This document shows positions 57,553-64,000 of a DNA stretch of 64,000 nucleotides, in pieces (within the stretch, counting starts at the first letter, position 1; every line of letters starts with the position of its first letter). The position numbers and the translations under genes are program-made. The stretch is from Chelydra serpentina (taxonomy: Eukaryota > Chordata > Testudines > Chelydridae). The notes under the pieces were generated by a model. That model was not told the origin of the DNA, made no database searches, and saw only the letters and a program-made list of their open reading frames with translations. The DNA is taken from contig JBAIAC010000131.1 in assembly GCA_037349315.1 (NCBI GenBank), positions 744,001-808,000 of the forward strand, written 5' to 3'.

Positions 57553-57754
57553 CAGGGCCGGCTTTAGCGGGTGCGGGGCCCCACGCGAAGAATGACGGTG
57601 GGGCCCTGCACCCTCCCACCGGATTTGTCAGAGCAAAAAAAAACTCCCGCCGCCAACACTCGTTGGAGAAAAAAAACAACCGGCGGAGCGGGGCCCCCTT
57701 GGGCGTGGGGCCCGATTCTGGGGAATCGGAGGAATCGGCTTAAAGCCGGCCCTG
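57553..57754. mobile_element. hAT-type MITE (CAGGGCCGGCTTTAG family), copy 1
   Basis: Ends CAGGGCCGGCTTTAG and CTTAAAGCCGGCCCTG with CCTCCTGG/CCTCCAGG flanks (57545-57552 and 57755-57762). Close relative of 61791-61999. Confidence 0.9.
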
Positions 57755-57944
57755 CCTCCAGGAGGCCTGGCCTGAGCAGTCACAGAAGGAGGGACCACTG
57801 ACTGCAGCTCAGGAGTCACTGAGCCGATGCTCACATGGGCTTGGCAGAGTTTGTCAACTGGTTACATTTCTGTCTCAGTACTTCTCTGCCCACATCACAT
57901 CACCCTGGTGTCCGAGCCCCTCGCAATCCCAAGTAGCCCTAATC

Positions 57945-58055
57945 CTTTTCATTGTACAGATGGGAAACTGAGGCACAGAAAGACCAAGGGCGTGCAGGAA
58001 TTGAACCCAGGGCTCCACAAGCCCATGCCAGTGGCCTGTCCCCAGGTCCAGCTTC
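57945..58055 (-). repeat. MIR-like SINE relic, reverse
   Basis: TACAGATGGGAAACTGAGGC and ATTGAACCCAGGGCTCC are MIR landmarks on the reverse strand. Confidence 0.6.
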
Positions 58056-58316
58056 CTCACCCCTAGCCCCACAAATCTTGGTCTGACACATCAAGCTGCA
58101 TGTGAGTTTCAGCCCCTGTTGCTGCATGGGCCGGTCCTTTTCTCCTGGCCACAGAGACATGACACCACCCCCTTGTGACCTGCAGAGTCTCCTGCAAAGG
58201 AGGGGGAAAACCACTCAGTTGTGGCATGGGATATTTACAGCACAGGGGAGCTGTGGGGGAGGGGGTTTGGGAGTCAGTCTAGTCCCACCTCTGACAGCAA
58301 CATGGTCTGGTCTACT

Positions 58317-58469
58317 CATAGAATATCAGGGTTGGAAGGGACCTTAGGAGGTCATCTAGTCTAGCCCCCTGCTCAAAGGGGGACCAATCCCCAATTTTTG
58401 CCCCCTCAAGGATTGAACTCACAACCGTGGGTTTAGCAAGCCAATGCTCAAACCACTGAGCTATCCCTC
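58317..58469 (-). mobile_element. tRNA-headed SINE with CR1 tail
   Basis: Same order as 9712-9892: minus-strand tRNA-like head (AGCTCAGTGGTTTGAGC, GTTGTGAGTTCAATCC), spacer, and CR1 tail ending GATATTCTATG. Confidence 0.75.
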
Positions 58470-58499
58470 ATCCTGGCTAGAGCTAGGGGGACCAGGAGT

Positions 58500-58660
58500 T
58501 GGGACTTCTGGGGTTCTTTCAGTGACCCCTGTGTGACCTTACACAAGTCATGTCCCCCCATCTCTTTGCCTCAGTTTTTCCCCTCTGTGAAATGGAGAAC
58601 CTAATTCTCACCCACCTGCTAGGGGCATTCATGAATGCTTGTCAAATGCTTTGAGAGCCT
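58500..58660 (+). repeat. MIR-like SINE relic
   Basis: TGTGTGACCTTACACAAGTCA, TTTGCCTCAGTTTTTCCCCT and GAAATGGAGAACCTAATTCT resemble MIR. Confidence 0.55.
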
Positions 58661-59084
58661 CAAGTATTTGTCCACACTCAGTCACACTGGGGATATCATC
58701 CTATCCAGCTCCAGGTCTTCGATTCACGTCCCAGATGCTCCCGCGAAGGCTGCCTGCTGGCCCGGAACATTTAGGGGTTGGACCACGTTGCCTGTGACGG
58801 GGGTGGGGGTCCTGCACATGAACACTGCGACCGGGTAGAACTGAAGAGGCTCATGGAAAAAGTTGCCTGTTATCTTCCCAGGATCAGGAAAAGGAAGAGG
58901 CACGTCAGGCCGCCCTCGAGCTGCCGATGTAAGGGATACTTCCTGCCCACTGGAGCTGTGGGGGAACAGGCCTTGGTGTAACCTCCTGCAGTGCTAGAGG
59001 GGCTGGCAATTGTTTACAGCAAATCCTTCTAGAGTTGCCGCCTTTGTGAGAGGCTGCAACTGGGAAAACTAGCATCTCTCTAGG
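58661..59084. other. No gene recognised
   Basis: Intergenic; no element seen. Confidence 0.4.
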
Positions 59085-59275
59085 CAGCGTCGCCCAGTGG
59101 ATAGAGCACAGGACTCATTCCTGGTGGCTAGTACTCAGGAGACCTGCGTTCTCTTCCCGGTTCTGCCGCTGGCCTGCTGGGTGACCATCCCCTCTCTGTG
59201 CCTCAGTTTCCCCATCTATACAATGGGGATAATGACTCTGCTCTGCTTTGTAGAGCACTTTGAGAATTAGGTGTT
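59085..59275 (+). repeat. MIR-like SINE relic
   Basis: CCCAGTGGATAGAGCACAGG, TTCCCGGTTCTGCCGCTGG, CTGTGCCTCAGTTTCCCC and ATACAATGGGGATAATGAC follow MIR order well. Confidence 0.7.
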
Positions 59276-59953
59276 TACTGTCTGGCTGCCCATTTTCTCA
59301 CCTCCAGCCCTTCTATCCTTTTTCAGCCAGTCAGTTGTTTTGAGGGATCCAAGCCCTCTGTGGGCTCCAGGAGACAGCGAGGTCTATAAGGACCCAATCC
59401 TGACCCCCACAGCTATAGGTGTTTGGTGGGGTTCTGGGGAAGTCCCTGTTCTGGGAGCAGAAAGGTTGGATGGATGGCATCCGACTGCTGGCTGAACCAG
59501 GTGCTCAGCTGATCATCTTGACCAGTTTGCACCTTAGGCTGTGATTCTGACAGGAGTTGCAGGCTAGGGCAGGACAGGTAAGCTGGGCCCAGGAGACCTC
59601 AAGGGAAAACAGGGTGCTGCCAGGGGTGCAGATGGCATTTTCCTCTCAGAGTCGTTGTTGAGCCCAATGCCTCAGAGGTTGGGAGGGAGGCGCTGTGCTG
59701 CAGGGCACTTCCTTTCTGCATCAGTGCTGCCCTCAATGTCACAGTGCAGCACTAGGGGGCACTGTGCTGCAGGGAGCAGGATGGGGGGCTCCCCTTCAAA
59801 GGTGGTGCTGGCCCCCAATGCCCCAGCCCATTGCTAGGGGGCGCTGTGCCTTTGGATGTGTGATCTTAAAAGCCGGTCTGAGGCCCTAAATGTGAGGTCA
59901 TCAAAGACCTTTCCGAGAGCACTGGAAAGCAACCCTTGCACCTGTAATGCTTA
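59276..59953. other. No gene recognised
   Basis: Includes an irregular repeat of GCGCTGTGCTGCAGG/CACTGTGCTGCAGG type at 59690-59850. Confidence 0.4.
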
Positions 59954-60239
59954 GATCTGGTCTACACTAAAAAGTGAGGTGGACCCAGTGACATTGCTCA
60001 GGGGGTGTGAAAAATACACACACACACACACCTGCCCCAAGAGCCGTACTTAAGCCAACCTAAGCCCCAGTGCAGACAATGCTAGGTTGAGGGAAGAATT
60101 CTTCCGTTGACTTAATCTCCCTCCGAGAGGTGGTAGCTAACTACAGTGATGGGAGAACCCCTCCCCCCTCAGCATACCTGGTGTTGACACGGAAGCACCA
60201 CATCTTTGCCACTGAAGCATTTCAAGCGTAGCCAAGCCC
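59954..60239. mobile_element. Harbinger-like non-autonomous element
   Basis: Ends GATCTGGTCTACACTA and AGCGTAGCCAAGCCC resemble the Harbinger terminus at 63061; TTA precedes it and TTC follows. A CA microsatellite (60016-60031) lies inside. Confidence 0.55.
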
Positions 60240-60464
60240 TTCATGGGCTCTCTGGAGGCAGGCAGGCAGGGGGAAGCCCCAGCCCTTCATTAGCTGTAGC
60301 AGCTTGGTCCGAGTTCACCCAGCATCTGCAAAGTCTACTCACACTGGGCACACTCAGATGTTTTACCCAGACATGAGAAAAGTCTTGCTCATACTAACTA
60401 CATACCCAACCTTACGCTCCCAGCTCACAGATGGGACACAGTATCTGCTAGATAAGGGGCTTTG

Positions 60465-60795
60465 TGTAGTGTTCCACACAGCCCACAATTAACCTGTGGA
60501 ACTCATTGCCAGGGGATGTTGTGAAGACCAAAAAGAGCTAGGCAAGTTCAAGGAGGATAGGTCCACCAATAACTATTAGCCAACATGGTCAGGGGTGCAA
60601 CCATATGCTCTGGGTGTCACTAATCTCTGACTCCGAAAAGCTGGGAGAAGACAGGGGTGGCTCTCTCCAGCTTCCCTGTTCGGGACACTCCCTCTGAAGA
60701 ACCTGGCATTGGCCACTGTCGGAGACAGGATACTGGGCTAGATGGACCATTGGTCTCACCCAATATGGCAGTTCTTGTGTTCCAGTTTATCCCAG
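60465..60795 (+). mobile_element. CR1/L3-type LINE 3' end
   Basis: AACCTGTGGAACTCATTGCC, AACTATTAGCCAACATGG, GGCATTGGCCACTGTCGG, ACTGGGCTAGATGGACC and a TTCTTGTGTTCC end match the 3' end of the LINE at 2345-4585. Confidence 0.75.
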
Positions 60796-61475
60796 CAACA
60801 AAAAGGTTAATTCTTTTCATGGGGGAGGCTGGAGTCACCTGAGTGGCTTATGTGCTTGGCTAGAAGTGAAAGATAGTGCATTGTTGCCACTTATGGTCTA
60901 ATCTTCACCAAGCTTTAATGAATGGTCCACGCTCTGCTGGGTACAGAGCCACGGGGAGGAGCCTTGCAGACCTATCTGGCGCCAGCTAAGGGGGCCATTT
61001 GGGTGTCCCCCTCACTCCCCCATCCTTCCTGGGAGACCTTTTCAGGAGGGGCTGCAGAACACAACGGAGTTCTCCAGCACTCCCGCGCCTGCTGAGCTCA
61101 AGTGCCCCAGGATAGGAGAGACTCTGAGTCCTGCCCAGGAGACAGATGCCAGCTCTGGAGGGTGCCAGGCCCTGTTAGGTGCAAAGATGTTGGCAAAGGG
61201 GTGGGTAGAGCGTGACGTTCCCTTCTGGTGTTATCAGGGCCAGTGCAAGGATATTTTGCACCCTAGGGGACACCTCCACCTTGCGCCACACCTCCTCCGG
61301 ATGAGACAAAATTACGCACTACGAGAAAAATGACATCATTGCCATTTTGTACCGTAGTGAAGCAGTACGCTTGTGCCCGCAATGCAGAGCTGACGTAGGC
61401 TATAGCTGTAATGTAAGAGAGAACCACAAGTTAAAATGTAAGTTCAACAATGTTTCTCTTTTCTTTATTCATTCG

Positions 61476-62480
61476 TAGGGTTACCATATTTTAACATTCA
61501 AAAAAGAGGACACTCCACAGGGGAGAGGGGGTGTAGCTCCACCCCCTATCCACTCCCTCTCACTTCCTGCCCCCTTACTGCCCCCCAACCCTTCCAACCC
61601 CTCCTGCTCCTTGTCCCCTGATTGCCTCCTCCCCTAACCGCCCCTGGGACCCCACACTATCTAAGCCTCCCTTCTCCTTGTCCCCGACTGCCCCCTCCTG
61701 AGACCCCCCCACCCTAACTGCCCCTCTAGGACCTGTCCCCTGACTGCCCCAACCCCTATCCACAGCCCCGCCCCCTGACAGACTCCCTTGCAGGGCCGGC
61801 TTTAGTGGGTGCAGGGCCCCATGCAAAGAACGACAGCGGGGCCCCGCACCCTCGCGCTAGACTTGTCGGAACAAAGAAAAAAACCTCCCGCCGTCAACAC
61901 TCGTCGGAGCAACAACAAAAAAAGCTGGTGGAGTGGGGCCCCCTTGGGTGCAGGGCCTGATTCCGGGGAATCGCAGGAATCGGCTTAAAGCCGGCCCTGC
62001 CCCCGGGACTCCCACGCCTATCCAACTGCTGCCTGTCCCCTGACTGCCCCCCCCAGAACCTCCGCCCCATCCAAACCCCCCCCCGCTCCCTGTCCCCTGA
62101 CAGGCCCCCCAAGAACTCCCAACCCTTCCAACTGCCCCCTAACTGCACCCCAGGACTCCATGCCCCTTCTCCAATCCCCTGACTCCCTTAACGTGCCACT
62201 CAGGCCAGCGTGTCTGGCTCCACGCAGAGCCAGACACACTGCCACGCTCCCGTACGGAGGACGGAGCCCTGTGGCACGCTGAGGCTGCAGGGGGGGGGGG
62301 GGGGGGGAACAGAGATGGGGCTCTGGCTGCTGGAGGCCCCGATTCAAGTGGCTCAATCTTGCTGGGCCGCCCTGTCAGCTGCACTGCACTCTGCAGTGGA
62401 AGCGAAATCCCGGACCTTTTGAGAGTTTTACAAATTCTTCCCGGACGGCAATTTAAAACCCAAAAAGCTGGATGGTTTCC
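61476..62480. mobile_element. Second hAT-like element nested in the first
   Basis: Starts TAGGGTTACCATATTTTAAC; the right part holds AAATCCCGGACCTTTTGAGA and TTCTTCCCGGACGGC. The interior is C-rich on this strand. The right terminus is degraded, so the end is approximate. Confidence 0.5.
61791..61999. mobile_element. hAT-type MITE (CAGGGCCGGCTTTAG family), copy 2
   Basis: Ends CAGGGCCGGCTTTAG and CTTAAAGCCGGCCCTG, like 57553-57754. The flanks CTCCCTTG/CCCCCGGG are only a partial match, so the duplication has decayed. Confidence 0.8.
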
Positions 62481-63060
62481 AGCAATAGTGTAAAAAAAAA
62501 TTTGGCGGCACCGCTTTTTGGCACCCCCAAATCTTTGCTCCCTAGGCGGTCGCCTAGTGGTTACACTGGCCCTTGGCGTTATCTGAACTAGTGATCTGCT
62601 AGGTGACTCAAATCCTTGACTTAGAGAGCCAGCCTTACCCTGCTCTGCTGTGATTCTGGAGCCAGCCTTACCCTACACTGGGCTGTTCACACACAGCATG
62701 TAAGCTGCTCCTTGCATTGTGCAACCAAATTAAAGCCAATATCTCCAGTTCCAGATGCAACCCTAGGAACCTCCATCTTGCAGTGTCCAGTTATGCCCAC
62801 TAAACGCTGCAAGCTTATATGAGTTTGTCAATTTAACAGAGAAATTGATATGCACCAGGCTTGTTATCCCAAGGGGAGTCTGACACACTTCAGACCAAAC
62901 ACACTGCTTCAGGTAGAATAAATAAAAAGATTTATTAACTACAAAGATAAATTTTAAGTGATTATAAGTCAAAGCATAACAAGTCAGATTTGGTCAGATG
63001 AAATAAAAGCAAAACGCATTCTAAACTGATATTAACACTTTCAGTGTCCTTAGAAACTTA

Positions 63061-64000
63061 GGCCTTGGCTACACTTGCAGATGTACAGCTCTGTGAGTTA
63101 AACCCGTCTTCGTACAGCTGAGTAGGGAAAGCGCTGCAGCCTGTCCACATTGGCAGCTGCCAGCGCACTGTCATGGCCATATTTGCGGCACTTGCAGCGG
63201 CATTGGGAGCAGTGCATTATGGGCAGGTATCCCACAGAACACCTCTTCCCATTCTGGCGCCGTGGGTTGTGGGAAGGGGGCGTGGGGTATGATGCATTCT
63301 GGGTCCTGTCCCAACGTCCCATGATGCATCGCTTCGCATCCCAGCAATCCCTGTGTTTCCGTCCACATTTGGCGCCATCTTTCAATGGTTTCTTTGCTTC
63401 TGGTTTCTTGTGTTCCATTTCGGTCAGCGGGAAATGGACCCCGATGTTGAGGAAAATACTGACGAGTCTCGCCAGCACATCACATTTGGCAGTCGAGCTC
63501 TTCCTTAAGATCCAAAGTAACAGCGAGGAGTCCGACGATGACAATGATATCGACTCGCATAACGCGTACCACACAAACTTGCTTGTGGCATTCACGGACA
63601 TGCTGTACACAGTGGAACGCCGCTTTTGGGCTCGGGAAACCAGCACAGAGTGGTGGGATCACATTGTCATGCAAGTCTGGGATGACGAGCAGTGGGTGTA
63701 GAACTTTCAGATGAGAAAAGCTACTTTCATGGGACTGTGTGAGGAACTCTCCCCCGCCCTGCGGCGCAAGGACATGAGATTGAGAGCTGCCCTGACGGTG
63801 GAGAAGCGGGTGGCTATTGAAATCTGGAGGCTTGCAACTCCGGACTGCTATCGATTGGTACCGAACCAGTTTGGAGTGGGAAAGTCGACCGTTGGAATCG
63901 TGCTGATGCAAGTTTGCAAGGCCATTAATCGCATCCTGCTCAGAAGAACCATCACTCCGGGTAATGTGCAGGACATTGTGGCTGGCTTTGAACAAATGAG
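63061..64000 (+). mobile_element. PIF/Harbinger transposon, 5' part (runs off window)
   Basis: Starts GGCCTTGGCTACACTTGCAG immediately after TTA (63058-63060), the 3 bp target preferred by Harbinger elements. It contains a long leader with GCATTATGGG/CCCATGATGC motifs and a transposase region. Confidence 0.8.
63420..64000 (+). pseudogene. Harbinger transposase, partial with one stop
   Basis: The readable frame gives a Glu/Asp-rich segment (SEESDDDNDIDSHNAYHTNL), FTDMLYTVERRFWARETSTE and WWDHIVMQVWDDEQW. A TAG codon at 63699-63701 follows, then without a shift NFQMRKATFMGLCEELSPAL, KRVAIEIWRLATPDCYRLVP and QFGVGKSTVGIVLMQVCKAI. This is the helix-turn-helix N-terminal region of HARBI1-like transposases, before the DDE domain, which lies beyond the window. 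The single stop makes it a recent pseudogene or a partial copy. Confidence 0.8.

Larger units (their letters stand above)
61235..62574. mobile_element. hAT-like element (CAGGGCCAGTG ends) in the LTR
   Basis: Ends CAGGGCCAGTGCAAGG and GGTTACACTGGCCCTT, flanked by GGTGTTAT (61227-61234) and GGCGTTAT (62575-62582). Another hAT (from 61476) is inserted within it. Confidence 0.7.
61211..63057 (-). mobile_element. LTR related to Gypsy A, interrupted
   Basis: Reverse-orientation counterpart of 44216-45319. The outer end GTGACGTTCCCTTCTGGTGTTAT (61212-61234) and the stretch after 62575 (ATCTGAACTAGTGATCTGC, CAGTGTCCAGTTATGCCC, GTAGAATAAATAAA region) align with the end of that LTR. It is split by a hAT (61235-62574) and ends where the Harbinger element begins (63061). 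Confidence 0.7.

Overview
This window is nuclear DNA of an amniote vertebrate, most likely a turtle. It contains one recognisable host gene: the 3' two thirds of a 2-oxoglutarate dehydrogenase E1 gene (OGDH) on the + strand, with 15 coding exons between 7773 and 31724. The turtle assignment is inferred from the repeats. They are young CR1 LINEs ending in ATTCTATG repeats, tRNA-headed SINEs with a CR1 tail (the Cry I type known from cryptodiran turtles), DIRS elements, SCAN-bearing Gypsy elements, PIF/Harbinger and many hAT elements, and MIR-like relics. All other long open frames are transposon genes or chance frames in GC-rich or repetitive DNA.

Layout. 1-7394 lies in the intron upstream of the first visible OGDH exon: a CR1/L3-type LINE split by a DIRS element, a second DIRS copy whose tyrosine recombinase is split by a hAT-like insert, and a CR1 fragment. 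7773-31724 holds OGDH. Its introns carry a 4.1 kb hAT with matching 8 bp target duplications that itself contains a young CR1 and a solo LTR; a Harbinger-like element containing an internal CR1 fragment; and, in the last intron, an LTR split by a CR1 that is split again by a second LTR and a hAT. 31725-44200 is 3' flank with no gene I can recognise, holding a solo LTR, a foldback retroposon, small hAT MITEs, a minisatellite and a 40-base G run. 44216-55591 is retrotransposon territory: a Gypsy-like LTR, gag (SCAN-like) and protease; a nearly full-length young CR1 with an esterase ORF1 and a large RT ORF; and a second Gypsy ORF ordered SCAN, zinc knuckle, protease, integrase. 55592-64000 has small hAT elements, MIR/SINE relics, an LTR with three hAT-like elements nested inside it, and the 5' part of a Harbinger transposon whose transposase frame has one stop and runs off the window.

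The OGDH exons join without a frameshift or stop and keep the ThDP/Mg contact residues expected in this part of the enzyme, so the gene looks functional. The transposons do not appear to serve it. Their nesting gives a relative insertion order. The most notable items are the SCAN-PR-IN order of the Gypsy ORF (as in Gmr1-like elements), two CR1 copies so alike that CR1 must have moved recently, and the set of hAT families with readable 8 bp target duplications. I saw no clear sign of a wholly new kind of system; the element-level observations are given as findings.
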